A DNA stretch of 64,000 bases from Lunularia cruciata. Taxonomy: Eukaryota > Streptophyta > Marchantiopsida > Lunulariales > Lunulariaceae. The position numbers and the translations under genes were made by a program. Of this stretch, positions 10,184 through 22,329 are shown one piece after another. The notes under the pieces were generated by a model that saw only the letters and a list, made by a program, of their open reading frames with translations, was not told the DNA's origin and ran no database searches. Position 1 is the stretch's first letter; each line of letters begins with the position of its first letter. Location of the stretch: NCBI GenBank assembly GCA_948567375.1, contig OX419758.1:41359001-41423000 (forward strand). The letters are read 5' to 3'.

Positions 10184-13100
10184 ATCACCCCTTCATTACT
10201 GCCTTGAGCAAACCCAGACTCTGGTTCACGATCACTAGCAGGATAGATTCTAGAACTTCAGATTATACTGATCCCCCAAAAACAGCCGATGTGTGGGATT
10301 GTTAAAAGTGGAGCCAAACGCTGAATGCCAAGGGAATTAGGCCGAGTACGCGAATGTTCCCAACGAGAACTAAACCACAAGGAGAATATTGCAAATTAGA
10401 TAGCACCTCAACGTAAACGACTAATCCGTGGGAAGGATTCCTGGATCATAGAGAAGACCTCGTGTACAGTTTAATGTAAAGGGAGGAGTAGAGTACTCCA
10501 TTAACAGCGTGGCGACTGTAAAAGCTCTTAGAGGTTTTCTTCAATTCTTCTCGCCTTTTCTCCTCCTACGGATGTAAATCCCACTTGTATGAATGGGGAA
10601 ATAATGTTTTTGTTGTTCATTTATGGACTGCATGAGCGGTAGTTGATGAAAGGTCTAATTTTCTCCGGGATTTCGTATTCGGTCCATTTTGGGAGGATTC
10701 CAGGAATGACATCTTGCCTAGTGCTCAGACAAGAGGGTTTATCAGATGATGCGTATCAGACACAGGAAGATTGTAGGCAGTTAATATGCTTAGCTTGCTC
10801 CGCCGACTGTTTGTCACGAGTCTGATGGAAATTGGCTGATTGCGATCTTTGATGACCGAATTTGTATCGTCATGAAGATGTTCATTACAGTCATGTCAAT
10901 TGTAACAATTCAGAGGTATACGAGAGTGCTTTTCTCTTCACCTTTCACTGAAGTCTTCTGTCTTCGTAGGAGTGTTCTATTCGTGGGAATCATATACTTC
11001 TCGTGCAAATCTGGAAAGGTCTTCTCAAAGAGTGTACGTTTCGACTAGGTCCTTTTTTTGCAACCCAACGAAGAGGATGTGTGGAAGAATTGCATGGCGG
11101 TATGCCCTGCCTATCGGCCGAAAGATATAGCATGTATAGAAAATATGAACTGACATGGCTTGTTGGCAACATTGGATAAGCGACATAGCGATCGTTGCAG
11201 CTAATATACACATTTGTAACCAAAAACTAAAATATCGATTTGGAGATTTTGATAGCGAATAGCACAGAGAAGGAGAAAACATATCCTGCATGCGTGTGGC
11301 AAGAAGGCTGGAGAGACTGCCTAAGCTCAACGCATGCAAATGTACAACAGGTTACACCTTACACCTCTCGACTATAAAGAGGTGAAAGCTGAGTGTGGTC
11401 TCGAGTGACATGTCTTCAAGCTGCATCCACGAACGATGAGTCTTTTGTATAGGGTATATTTGGCAGGAATTTGTTATAGATACGACGAAAGAGACCGCTC
11501 AAGCTGATGTTGTTCCACATTCTTCACGTGTCTAGGGAGGTAAGAGTACAATATCAACAAAGAATAATTTATTATACAACACAATCTATCCCCCATTTCA
11601 TTTATTTGTTATTATATAGTGTGGCAAGGTGTTCTCCATTCGGGTGCGTAGAGTCCAGCAATGCTCTTATGCTCCATGCTCTATCAGATGGATACTTGGC
11701 GCTTTGACTGAGGTACGAAATCAACCTTTTCTAGTAATCTTTGAGAAGGACAATGAACTTTAGGCTCTTGAGGAGACTTGGATATGTGAGAGAATGACTA
11801 TTTCGAATTGCACAGCAATCTGAACTATGTCCAGCTAGATCATTGGAATATACCAGAATCGAATCCCAGTAGAGTTTCTTAGATTGCCATCTAAATAGAG
11901 GCTTTTGCCAACCATGCAGAGAGAGGTACACCAAAAGAGATTAGATGATGAAGTGCATCCATCAGCAAAACATTATCCACAGCCGTTTAGTGCTTTGAAT
12001 GGATTTTAGTATTCATACAAAGCCGTATGTCAGATCACCTCCGTAAGCCAAGCACAACCTCCCGCATATATGTGTGTTTGGAGGGCTGTGCTTTGATCAT
12101 GAGATATGGATAGAAAACACGAGTACGAGGACGTTTTCTGGTGAAGCACGAGACCAGTCAAGAGAAGAGGATCCGCACTTGTGGAAAAATATGAGCCTCA
12201 AAGGCATGAAACGGGAACCTTCTACTAGAGCATCATGCACCGGTAGATTATGATCTGCTCCATTGAAGAGATAGAGGAAGTGGAGGTATTGTGGTGAAGC
12301 TCAGCACCTTGTGGAAACATATGAACCCCATGAAACCAATTCTTAAAGGATCTATTTCCACAATGTGCTCTCCACAGGTATCTGGTGTGAAATGAAGAGA
12401 TCAGATGAGGAGGTAAGGCCTGTGGCAAAAATGGAAGCATTAAGAGCTAAAGAGAGGCGGGTTGTGGTGAAAGAAGCCAAGGGTTTTCACTCGAGTAGAT
12501 GTAGGCAATTCTGTTTCAAGGGTTCATGCTGCATGCATAACGTGCGGCACGAAGTGTGACGTGGTTCATTGAGCCTGAATAACGTGCGCCAGGATATGGG
12601 TGATGTTGAGTACTGCAGTAGCTGGAGTTTGAAACTTACGAACATCCGTAACACAGGTTCCTGCAACGGGATAGTGTTGAAAATTCTTGAACATTATGTA
12701 TCTAGTAAAACTACTTTGGCGATTCATGACAAGAAACGCTAAACATTGTACCAAAAACCAAATTGGTACTAACGTTAAGAATTTGTTATTTTCCCTTTAT
12801 TTCAACATGATAGTGGCATGCATATGAATGGACATTGGCCTTGCCCGCAAGTTTCTCGACCGTTCACCTCATGGTAAACGCGTCAAGGAATCAAAGCAGT
12901 CCTTGGTAGAGACATAAGTAACCCATACATCCAAGTCGGATGGCATATCGACAATCCGATATCGAGATATTTATCTAAACATTCGCAACTCGTAACTGTG
13001 AGGGCGATGGCATTCATGTATGAATCTGCTTCTTCTGCTTTTCCATTAATCGAGGACACCCTCTTGACCCTGTCAACGGAACACAGCTTCAAGTGGTCCG

Positions 13101-13432
13101 ATTCAGCAAATTTCGGTGATTGTCGTGGCTCTCTATGTTGAAAAGGAATGCCTTATCTCTTAAGACAGGATCCGAGGACGTCCATTGTTTTTGTTCCTCC
13201 TTGTCAACTAATATTGTATCTCCCAACACGAGAAGACACTTGGTTGTTGGAAGTGGAGAGGCTCTTGTCACCATGAGCATATATATATATATATAAACAT
13301 CTTTTTCTCTGTCCTTCAGGTGGTGAATAGCCTCACAAATTCACAAACTAGTCTGGTCGATGTGAGATTGGTAACTTGGCTTGCCATTGAAGTCCTTAGC
13401 GTAAAATAAGTTCTTCGAAAATAAGTTCTTCG
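10184..13432. other. No recognised gene; one TA microsatellite
   Basis: Open frames are short and of unknown kind (for example 104 codons at 11025-11339 on the minus strand). An alternating TA tract occupies about 13278-13295. Confidence 0.45.
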
Positions 13433-13523
13433 AAAGGCGATCACATAGAACACAAGAAGGATAAGAAGACCCCATCAAGCTGTACAAGGGAGAGACAAAA
13501 GAGGTAGAATAGGGCTAGGCCTT
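13433..13523 (-). mobile_element. LINE-like element, 3' tail copy
   Basis: This has the same order of blocks as the tail at 2576-2670. In element sense it starts at a degraded hairpin (GGCCTAGCCCTATT) and ends GATCGCCTTTCG. It is 5'-truncated at the hairpin. The short unit AAATAAGTTCTTCG is doubled just outside its 3' end (13403-13433). Confidence 0.75.
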
Positions 13524-14906
13524 AATCCGAGCAGCGACAAAGAACTGACTCAAATCTCCATCAAGTTGCTACACACTTCATCAGAAAGTTATGGTGATTG
13601 TTACGTTCTCAACCGGTATTTATTTTCTCACATGGGAAATTTATACGGAGCCGAGTGTTCTTGTCAGAGCGTACTGTACCTAGCTGGCTAGACCAGTGGG
13701 AACGCTAGAGTATTGGGGTGTACATTGTCTTCCACAAATATTCACATCCACTTCTCTTGAAATATTCGGCTGCTGGATTCTGCTATTCTTTGCCCATGTA
13801 CTGCTCGAAGGGATGACCTCAAGGCTTATGTTCTCTGCTAGACAAGAAAGCATGATCTATGATCGGATCCACTTTTGCAGCATCAGAGAAGTGCTAAATT
13901 TGGGTATGAAAAGATTTCACGTTTTGCAACGGAGGCATGACATTCTTTTCAACCGCAGGCATTGCTCGTTGGTGCAATACGTGATCACTCACAACCACAA
14001 ATGACATGAGAACTCATCGAACTCAGAAAGCAACCACACAAAAGAGAGCAAAGGGATAAGAAGGTAAAGAAGGCCTCACAACGAATGAGTGGAGTCAAAC
14101 TGCCTTCTAAATCATGGCAAATGGGAGATGACTGTGGATTCGCAGACACAGTCAGATCTCTGTTCCAAATAACTGGAGCTCTACTTATCTGGGCTTACGA
14201 ATCAGACAATGGGAATACTTGCTTCCCCACTCAACTGACTGCTTGGCAATCATTTGCATTCTTGCCTATAACCACACTCACTTGAAACCAATCTCATCCG
14301 AAGCAAACACCGTGCATTTTGCATTTTACACCCGTCTGCATCAGTATGAAATTACTCTTCGCTTGACATATTCTATCGTTCTTTCCCAGGAAGTCAACTT
14401 CCAACTATTCATTCGGACAAAGCAAGATGTTTACCATATCCTACGGTAGTGCCGGGAAAGGTCCTTCCCGAAGCTCTGCTTTAGCTTAATTACGCAGTGT
14501 CGAGCATCCTTACGCTACAGGAGATTGAATTTCTCAGATTCATAGGCCACGGCACCCACGAGGTTGTGCCAAAAAGACATGCCTTTTGTAGAATCCGGTA
14601 TACTGTAGAATGATCATGATAGATCCTGTGACAAAGCTCTTCTAAAATATTCAAGCACAAGGAAAAGTATCTTACAAGCGCTACCTGAGATGTCCCCGGA
14701 AGTTTTGCTATACCGTGATTAAAAACTTGGAGAACGAGCAAGTCTCGAAGCGCAAATGAATGAATCTGAATGAGCAGTATAAGCATCAAGTGGAGAGTGC
14801 ACTTGTCCTCATGATAAAATTCACTCTCTCAAGTGATTGATGATGGTACCTTTTGTGATGACTCGACCGCTGGTAGTACATAAGAATTCTCAAACAACAT
14901 TAGAGA
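13524..14906. other. No gene recognised
   Basis: Open frames of about 100 codons lie at 13696-14004 (+) and 14490-14789 (-), without any family resemblance. A small inverted repeat (CGGGAAAGGTCCTTCCCG) sits near 14453. Confidence 0.4.
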
Positions 14907-15284
14907 AAAAGGCGACCACATAGAACACATGAAACATGAAGTATTGGAAGACCCCATCAAGCCTTACAAGGGAGAGACAAAAGAAGTAAAATGGGCTAGG
15001 CTCCAATAGTATTGATATGACAAATCTGCACAACCGCACCTAAGATATCCGAACTATGCAAGTTGTAAGGTTTACAAACTACTGGAGCATCCGAAGAAGC
15101 ATCACCTAGAGTGATTACTCTCCTATGGATTGCACCAGCAAATGCTCTCTATAGAGCAATAGACACACATTGTCTAAAGTATGCTATAAAGTATGAGAGT
15201 GCAAGTGGTACCCCTAGTGTCTAATATGATAAGCTAGCATGCACTCCTTGACAAATGTGTCGAATGTCATGTCCATAGCTCCAT

Positions 15285-15500
15285 ATGACTCCAAGGCTAG
15301 AGGAACAAAGAAGTGAACTCATTGCATACTCCTATACTTGGAGACCTATAATTGTGTGTTGCTGCTCAACTCGCCACCCATCCAAGAGGATGGGTAATCA
15401 TTCCCTCCAAAATTACATCATATGTAGGGTTTGTAACCACAACATCCGCCATTGTGACTTGATCATCTCGGCCCAAGTATAAGTATGCTCTGACATGTGT
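15285..15500 (-). pseudogene. C-terminal block of the LINE-like element
   Basis: The minus strand encodes Y-L-G-R-D-D-Q-V-T-M-A-D-V-V-V-T-N-P-T, then H-P-L-G-W-V-A-S, then A-L-E-S-Y-G-A-M and F-V-K-E-C. The same block, in plus orientation, is at 19445-19740 and 62800-63060. Similar D-V-x-V-x-x-P-T ... L-E-x-Y-G arrangements are known at the C-terminus of LINE-type pol proteins; the exact role is not known to me. Confidence 0.65.
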
Positions 15501-16193
15501 TGTCTACAAAGAATATGAATGCTCCCTCCAAGCAATGTATCCACTCTCTCGTGCCATAGCAAACACTATATCCTTGATGGCATCATGGGTAACTATACTT
15601 TATCTTCTAGAAGGACATCGTGTCATATGGACTGTTGTTGCATCTAGTGTAGAACCACACTCACAAGTGAGTAACAAAGATGCAGATAGGTGGACCAAAC
15701 CTAGGCGGAACCTCGTTGTTGTAGAGAAGGTGGCTAGTGAGAGTCAAAATACCCTAATGCATGGTCAAACTAGGATCCAAGAGCTTGCACCCTTGCCGGA
15801 GCAAGAGCAAGAATGTGCTTTAATAGCCCAAGGAATAAACGAGTCAACTAAAAGAGAATGTAGCATATGTTGACACTATTGTTCCATCAAGGAAGATTGC
15901 AAACCTCTAGTCCAATCTGACAATTCTGAAGCAAAGGATGGAAGGTCCTCTTGTGCCCATGTGGATAGACTATCTTTCATTTTTCATTATAACACACTGG
16001 AAGAAATGATCCCTCCTACACCTTGGTCATACATGTCTCCAAAATTGACCTGTCAACAACCACAAACAAGAGCAAAGTAGAGGTGCCAAGAGAGTCTAAC
16101 TACCCAAAAATGTTGTAGGTGTTGTCTACTCTATAGAGAATAAGCCTACCTCTCTGCACAAGATTGGTAAAGATGTTTGTCTACATGCCAAAT

Positions 16194-16208
16194 CCCCCCC
16201 CCCCCCCC
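16194..16208. repeat. 15-base C homopolymer
   Basis: An uninterrupted run of C inside the LINE-like copy. It is a likely place for sequencing or assembly length error. Confidence 0.9.
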
Positions 16209-16649
16209 GTCACACACTCAAATGTCCTTGGTCCGATGATATCACCAAAGTCTCCCGTAATCCTCCTATCAAATGTTCTCAAGTGCAATAAGAAAGTCAA
16301 AACTATGCGGAGAAGGTAAGTTGATCAATGTGCAATACTAGAGGAGAGTATACCTAATGCCACCTACAAATCTCCTAGTAGAGGAAAGTCATCCACATGG
16401 AGAATATTCTACAAGGGCAACATCTAAGAAGGATGTCACAAAACCTTGGGGTCTTCTTGACACTCCAAGAATAAGTAATCCATATGTAGATGTGACACAC
16501 ACTTCTAGAAGCTCAAAGTGGGGAGGGATACTTTAAGGGGACCATGCTCTGTACTTTGACACCTTGATTCTCAAGCCTACAACATGTAGTTCAGTATGTC
16601 AAGTGATCAAATGCATGCCTAATCTGATCTACGGGGCACACAATGTGTG

Positions 16650-17420
16650 TATTTTCTACTAAGGAGGGAAATACATAACCTAGCATGGCCAAAGTAGTAG
16701 ATAAGAGAGCTCTAAATTGAGCTATGGCAAACAAAGGTCACCCTAAAAGATCTCTTTGTTGTGTACCGATGATTGACTCCAAGATGATGACTCCCTCAAG
16801 TGACCACTCATTATAGTAGTAAGGGAAGCAAGAGAGCCATAGAATGACCACACAAAAGGAATGAGACTCGCCAAGGATCTACCCGCCTCCCTAAGCTCTC
16901 TAAAGATGGATGCTTGAAAGGTGCTATTAAAAGCATTCTCAACATCCACCTATAGGACAACCCACTCTAGATGGATATCTATGAGTGTCTTGATTCTTAG
17001 GGAAATAGCCTCACAACCTCTTGGTAAAGTTACTCCAAATTGATGTGGACTTAGGTGCTCTTGAAAGTGAGATCAATGCTAAAGGACAATGGTGCGGCTA
17101 ACCAAGCACAAAAAGATCTCTCCAATAGCAATTGGTCTAATGCTCCCTATGCTCTTCTCCATCACAAGAAGTTGACTAGCCCCGAACACCCAACTAATTG
17201 ACATAGGAATATCTATCTTCACTACTACTATAGTCACCTAAAATAGCTTGGTAAATCCACTAGAAGGATCATATGCTTGAAAGCAATTTGTGAGATGCTC
17301 ATATACCATCTCTGACAAGCCTCAGGAGAAGCAAGGGGCAATGCACAACACTTGTGCAAAAAGCAACATATCAAGACATAAAAGCTGATATGGCTAATAA
17401 TCTAAGACTTCTAATGGTAC
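16650..17420 (-). pseudogene. Reverse transcriptase domain of the LINE-like element, broken
   Basis: Minus-strand translation across frames shows a K-S-I-G-S-I-R-P-I-A-I-G-E block (finger region, about 17.2 kb). Next comes M-D-V-E-N-A-F-N-S-T (palm motif with the first catalytic Asp, near 16940), then F-V-W-S-F-Y-G-S-L-A-S-L. Last is a degenerate G-T-Q-Q-R-D-L-L-G that matches the usual Q-Q-G-D-P-L-G motif. In retroelement RTs these residues bind metal, nucleotide and template. Here the frame is interrupted and the Q-Q-G-D-P motif is damaged, so the copy is inactive. The open stretch 16743-16949 is the best preserved piece. Confidence 0.75.
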
Positions 17421-18215
17421 TCCCTCTCCTGCCATAGGATGTAATTAGCATAGGGAAGAGATAGTCTCATCTGTGAGACTAGCCTATGGACAAAGGGTGT
17501 AGCGCTCATGTTGCTCTATTAAACTCTCCCGCTTGATCTAGTGTCCTACATCCTAATTGAGTGGACTCTGTGGTATCTTGTGGTCAAACATGTCTCCTAA
17601 AATGTGCAGCCCTAATCGACTACTCTTGTAAGGCAGCCCAATCCTCTGCTTGGAATTGACAAAATCTAGTTGCCCAAAATCTAGCAATTCTTATTCCTCT
17701 TACTCCTTCCATCGTGCTAACTCGTCCAAGGAATCACATGCTAAACAATCAAGTGGCACGCAAAAAGCCTATCTAGCCTCATCATGAAGTGTATGGGGCA
17801 GCCTATGGAATAGACGTGGATATTGATAATTGGTCTCACATAACCAAAGATACAACTTGCTTGAGATGCTAACCACTCCCACGACTCGATCGGCATCCTT
17901 GGAACGATCAACAAAGGGATAGAGTAAGCATGTGTAATCCCAAGTATCACCACTATTAATATGGTCTCTCGCCGCACGTGAGCATCCCAAGTGGTCCAAT
18001 CATAGTCCATGTTCATCATTCCCACATGGATCTTTATCACTTGTGAGGTAAAGCATCAATAACACAACGGGCATGGTGTATCCCGAGCCGCTCTGGGTTG
18101 CCCCACATGGGGAAGTATAGCCATGGTTAGCACAAGAATAATGATTGCAACACACTATGCTCCTTTCCATATTTCCCCATACTTGCAAAACTACAACCCT
18201 CACCTCCCAACTCAC

Positions 18216-19389
18216 ATGAGTAAATACAATCTCTCCAAACCCTAAAAACTATAAAGTTTCATTACTTTCAATTTTCATTTCAAGAATTTCTTGAACTAAG
18301 CTCCCATGGAACTAAAGCATGAATACCAAGAAATTAGAAATGAAATTCTTGACCCATCTTTCTCAATGTGAAATAATCACTCTAAACCCTAAAATTAGTA
18401 ATAACTTTGTGTTGATTTTTCCATAACGTTCAATCTAACAATGAAACTAAAATTGAAAAATAAACAGACTTGATTATTCACTCACATGATGATGTATGGT
18501 ATGGAGATGAGCTCGCTAAAACTCTATAATATCCTTTTAATTGTTGCCTCCTCCTCTCTCTTTCCTAGATATTCTATAGTTAAACAACATTGATACTTCG
18601 TAAGAAGAAATTCAACCCCTTTCCAACGCTGGAGGTGCACGTCATGACTCCACCTACGCATCACTTATAGTTCAAGGGTAGAGGAGTAAGATGCATTGTT
18701 GTTTCATAGACATCTGAAGGTCCCCAGTACTCCGTACTCCACATCTCTGATCCAAATTACTGTAAAAGATATTTAAATATGATCATTTGTTTCAACAACG
18801 AAAATAGACTATGGGATCCTTCTTAAGAGCAACTTCTCTTCCATTCTATTTTATACCTAAATATATGCTCGTTGACTACAAGCAAACCTTGCTACATGCT
18901 CTGCTTGTACTGTTCTGAATTTTAAAACTAGTTCTTTGTCGGACAGAAGAGATAAAAGCTCAAAACAATATATACAATAGTGGCCGGTGAATATAAGTTC
19001 CATTTAACAGCCCCACCCAACCAAAGCCTTAAATGACATGAAAAGCACGGCCTACACTTCCAACCCATTCCTAAAGTGATGTAGGTGAGACCTTTTCCAT
19101 TCATTTAGGTTTCTTTGTTATTATTCAAAAATATCACAAGAGAAGCACTCATTTCGCCTACATCAAAATTTGTCCAATTCCTTCCTCTTGACGTGTCCAG
19201 TTAAGGTTGTCTCGTTCTTTTCTCATCCTCTTTCTAACGAAAAGAATCACTTTGTATCTTTTCTACCTTTGCCTCGGAAAATGAGCTCAATCTTAAGTTC
19301 CGGGACAATTTTGAATCTAAAATTATAATTTCAACTTGGGGTACAAAAGAGGTTTGTCCGGAGGCTTTGACTTCTTTATATTACGAATT
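18216..19389. other. No gene recognised
   Basis: AT-richer than its left neighbour, with no open frame of note and no match to the repeat families of this window. Confidence 0.45.
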
Positions 19390-20037
19390 TCTAAACAAAG
19401 GATTACACACTCTCTCCGGATTCTAATGTTCATATGCTTTGTAGATGACACTTGTCAATGCAGACTTGTACTTGGTTCGAGATGATGATCAAGTGACAAT
19501 AACGGATGTAGTGGTTATGGACCCTACGTTGGATACAGTTTTGAAGAGATTGATTACCCATCCCCCTCGATGGGCGGCAAGTGCAACAGTAGGTCACAAG
19601 GTCTCCAAGTATAGAGGCATACAAGGAGATCATCTCTTTCTTCTTCTAGTCTTGGAGTTATATGGAGTGATGAACATTGAGTTCTACACATTTGGAAGAG
19701 AGTGCATACAAATTTATCATATTAAGTTTCAAGGTGTATCACTCTCATTCTCATATTTAATAATATATTTTAGATAACATGAGTCTATTGTTTTATATAG
19801 GAAAATGGTTTATGCAATTCAAAGGAGAAAATCGCTCTAGGCGATATTTCTTGGAATATTCCCGTCGTTTGTAGATATTACAACTTGCATAGTTAGGATA
19901 TTCTAGGTGGAATAGGGCATATTTGTAATAAAGACTCTATTGGGCTTAGCCCCATTTTACCTTGATAGTCTCTCTCTTGTACGGTCTGATGAGATCTTCC
20001 CATCCTACGTGTTTCCTACGCGGCTGTAGCCCCTTTC
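19390..20037 (+). mobile_element. LINE-like element, 5'-truncated copy with complete 3' end
   Basis: The copy starts within the C-terminal coding block. It is open from 19445 to 19777 and reads D-V-V-V-M-D-P-T, then H-P-P-R-W-A-A-S, then V-L-E-L-Y-G. An intron-like stretch follows (about 19734-19800, GTGTATCA...TTATATAG). Then comes a short coding-like block ending I-P-V-V-C-R-Y-Y-N-L-H. The tail has hairpin TTGGGCTTAGCCCCA (near 19939) and the terminus CTACGCGGCTGTAGCCCC. This copy joins the dispersed tail repeat to the LINE coding region, which shows that the tail is the 3' end of this element. Confidence 0.75.
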
Positions 20038-20318
20038 TCTCTAGTGAATCCGCACAAAATTCAGATCCTATGTGCATGATTTAAGAACTTACTTAGTGGC
20101 GCGTCCCAAGCTAAAGTTGGAAAATCTCCGGTTTGTAGGGGAATAGTTAACGTTTAAGAGACTAGATTAGAGTAGAATGATCCTACAGTCCAAGAATAAC
20201 GGGTACAGTAAAATGATTATCCTTGTCTTTACATTAAACGACAAAACAAGTTTCTCCCCGGTCCTTCCATGCTTCGGGCTTCACTACAGTCTTTACCTTG
20301 GCACAGTAAAGGAACGAA

Positions 20319-20352
20319 AAAAGGCGACCGCGTAGAAAACACGAAGTACAGT
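20319..20352 (-). mobile_element. LINE-like element, very short 3' tail
   Basis: Only the last ~30 bases of the element (element sense TTCGTGTTTTCTACGCGG followed by TCGCCTTTTTT) remain, as expected for extreme 5' truncation. Confidence 0.65.
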
Positions 20353-21448
20353 AAAGAACTGTAAATGAAGAACAGGAATCATCGCGATCTGAGTTACGGT
20401 CGTCTCCTCAATCATAGTAAGCTCATTTGGCTCTTTGGTGCTTGGGACGTGTTCTTGTGAGGAGTAGGTCTTTGTGCGGGTGAGCTGTACAATTCTTTTG
20501 CGGGACACATTCCCCGACAAGTAATAACTTTGTTAGAGCACCTAATCTTTTCGTTGTGTTTCAAATTCACACGTGATACAGGACACTTCGAACCGCTCGT
20601 GAGCACTTGGAATATCTGTTGGACAAAGGATTAGTGCAGTGGAACGTTTACTTGAACCAGCCGCTTAACGAAATAAGGGGACGACGCATGGCATCTGCCC
20701 TTGGGCGTTAGAAAAGGAAGTCATACGTGCACCTCAGCCGAAGAATCCAGCCAACTCCGCTGACCGGGCTGCATTTGATCCTCGCCACCACGTCAGCCAA
20801 CGACGCCAACCCTGTTCTCGGGCACCTTCCCCAGAGAAACTAAAGAAGGTACCGGTATCTTTGCTTCTCCCGCGAAAAGTTGAGGACAATTTCAATAGTT
20901 TCCTAGAATCGCAAGTATGTCCGGGAAAAAGGTGATTCTAAAAGTAATAAAATAATGGTCGGCAATATTTGCCGATTGATTCCAACCAAAATACAAAAAT
21001 ACCCTGTTACAAAATATTCTGAGACTCAGAATATTTCGTAAATTTTTCAGTTCTCCGGAACGTAAAGGAAGCAATCAGCCATTTATTTTGCTCATTCGCT
21101 TCAGAGTCGGCGATTTTTAACGGAGAAGAAGCGTGGGGACTTAAATCGTTCAAACCGCAATTGTCTCCGTATTCTGCCAGGACCTGTTTTATTTACTTAC
21201 GGGATCTTCCCGAGCACTGCTACAACCAAGAAGAACGTTAGCTGAGAAGTTGGCGGCAAGCGAGCGCCACGTGGGAAGGATGAGGATGTGAAAATTGTGC
21301 ACGGTTAAGGTTTGAAATTTGCAAAGTGGTGCGGTAGCGTAGGGTTAGGGGGTTCGAACTAGGGTTAGCTCGATGGGTTCCCACTGGTGAGTTGAGTGCT
21401 CACATGAAAACAAAACGAGCGAAAAGAGGAGGTGCCGAGACATTGAAA
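20353..21448. other. Intergenic, upstream of CHUP1
   Basis: No recognisable gene. The last few hundred bases presumably contain part of the CHUP1 promoter; I do not see a convincing TATA box. Confidence 0.4.
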
Positions 21449-21642
21449 TCTTTCGACAGAGGTTTCACGGGGGAGCAGAAGGTGCAGAAGCTCCGTTTGG
21501 AGGAAGGGAGGGGAGGGGAGAGGAGAGTAGAGAAAGTCTTTCGACAGAGGTTTCACGGGGAAGCAGAAGGTGCAGAAGCTCCGTTTGAAGGGAGGGGAGG
21601 GGAGGGGAGGGGAGGGGAGAGGAGCAGCAGGGGGAGGGAAGG
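21449..21642 (+). repeat. G-rich tandem duplication upstream of CHUP1
   Basis: A block beginning TCTTTCGACAGAGG starts at 21449 and again at 21537 (88-bp period); both copies contain GGTGCAGAAGCTCCGTTTG. Each is followed by GGGA/GGGGA repeats, and the second run (21589-21635) has many consecutive G tracts of four separated by single A residues. This is strong G-quadruplex potential on the plus strand. It lies about 700-880 bp before the CHUP1 start codon, so it may be in the promoter or the 5' leader. Confidence 0.8.
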
Positions 21643-22329
21643 TGGAGCTCGATGCGTGTTTGAAATAATAACACACCAAGGCGCCTAGAGACGAGGAAGG
21701 AGGAGATCCAACCGAGGGCGTAAAGAAGCGGCCACTGACTGCCGCTGCTGTTGCCTGGAGAGTGGTAGAGAGGGAGGAAATTACTGGGTGGGTTGGATCT
21801 GTAATTTTGAGAACTCCGCACTCGAATTGCAAGAAACAGTAGACCGGAGGAAGAAAAAGGGACGGACCTGGAATGAAAGTCTTCGAGAGATTTGAGACGG
21901 ATTTGAAAGGAGTTGTAGTAGCCGTTTGATTGATTCAAACACGGTTGCGCAGGGGGGCCGATCTGTCGTAGTCGTGAAAAAACTTTGGCGAAGAATTGTG
22001 TTGGTGGAAGAAAGCTGGGGGAGCCGAAGAAGGGGAGCACATCTCCTTCTCCTTGGTGATCCGACGGGTTTTTGATATGGTGCTGGGCGAAGTCCGTAAC
22101 CAGGGAAGAAAAACCTTAAGAAGGAGATACGGATTATGCGGAGGCGGTTGCATGGATAAGAAGTAGTCTTTAATGGGGGTTTGTTTCCCAGTTCAATTTT
22201 AGCTGGGCGAATAAATTATGCTCGTTGTGGAAGGCGATCTCCGTGTTTGAGCTCCTGTGCTGCTTGAGAGAAATCGGGTTGTGAGGTGGGGGTGCAAATG
22301 TTCTGAACTGGAAGCAGAGACATTCTTAC

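Larger units (their letters stand above)
14907..18215 (-). mobile_element. LINE-like non-LTR retroelement, longest copy, heavily mutated
   Basis: Read on the minus strand the order is: an uncertain N-terminal part (above about 17.4 kb); reverse transcriptase (about 17.4-16.65 kb); a post-RT region with a V-S-K-x-R-A-W-S-P block (about 16.6-16.2 kb); a region with R-L-G-L and C-E-C-G-S followed by H-M-T-R-C (about 15.8-15.6 kb); a C-terminal block with D-V-V-V-T-N-P-T and L-E-S-Y-G-A-M (15.5-15.25 kb); an intron-like spacer; a last block ending P-V-V-C-K-P-Y-N-L-H; then the non-coding 3' tail ending near 14910. Stops and frameshifts are numerous. The order and motifs fit non-LTR elements that encode RT without LTRs. 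I see no poly(A) tail; the element ends GGTCGCCTTTTT. Confidence 0.75.

Noticed and set aside
15535-15873. 112-codon plus-strand frame with a twin at 6-233 and 217-474
   Set aside because: The minus-strand translation of the same DNA continues the LINE-like protein in order with its neighbours, so the plus-strand frames are shadows of it.
19860-20100. Initially read as an isolated LTR end with a TGGCGC primer-like site
   Set aside because: The sequence runs continuously from LINE-like coding sequence into the tail, and the same arrangement occurs at 14907-15300, so it is the 3' end of that element.
21365-22040. Ser/Pro/Leu-rich minus-strand frames of 155 and 191 codons upstream of CHUP1
   Set aside because: They arise from GA-rich low-complexity DNA and the 88-bp duplication; no conserved motif.
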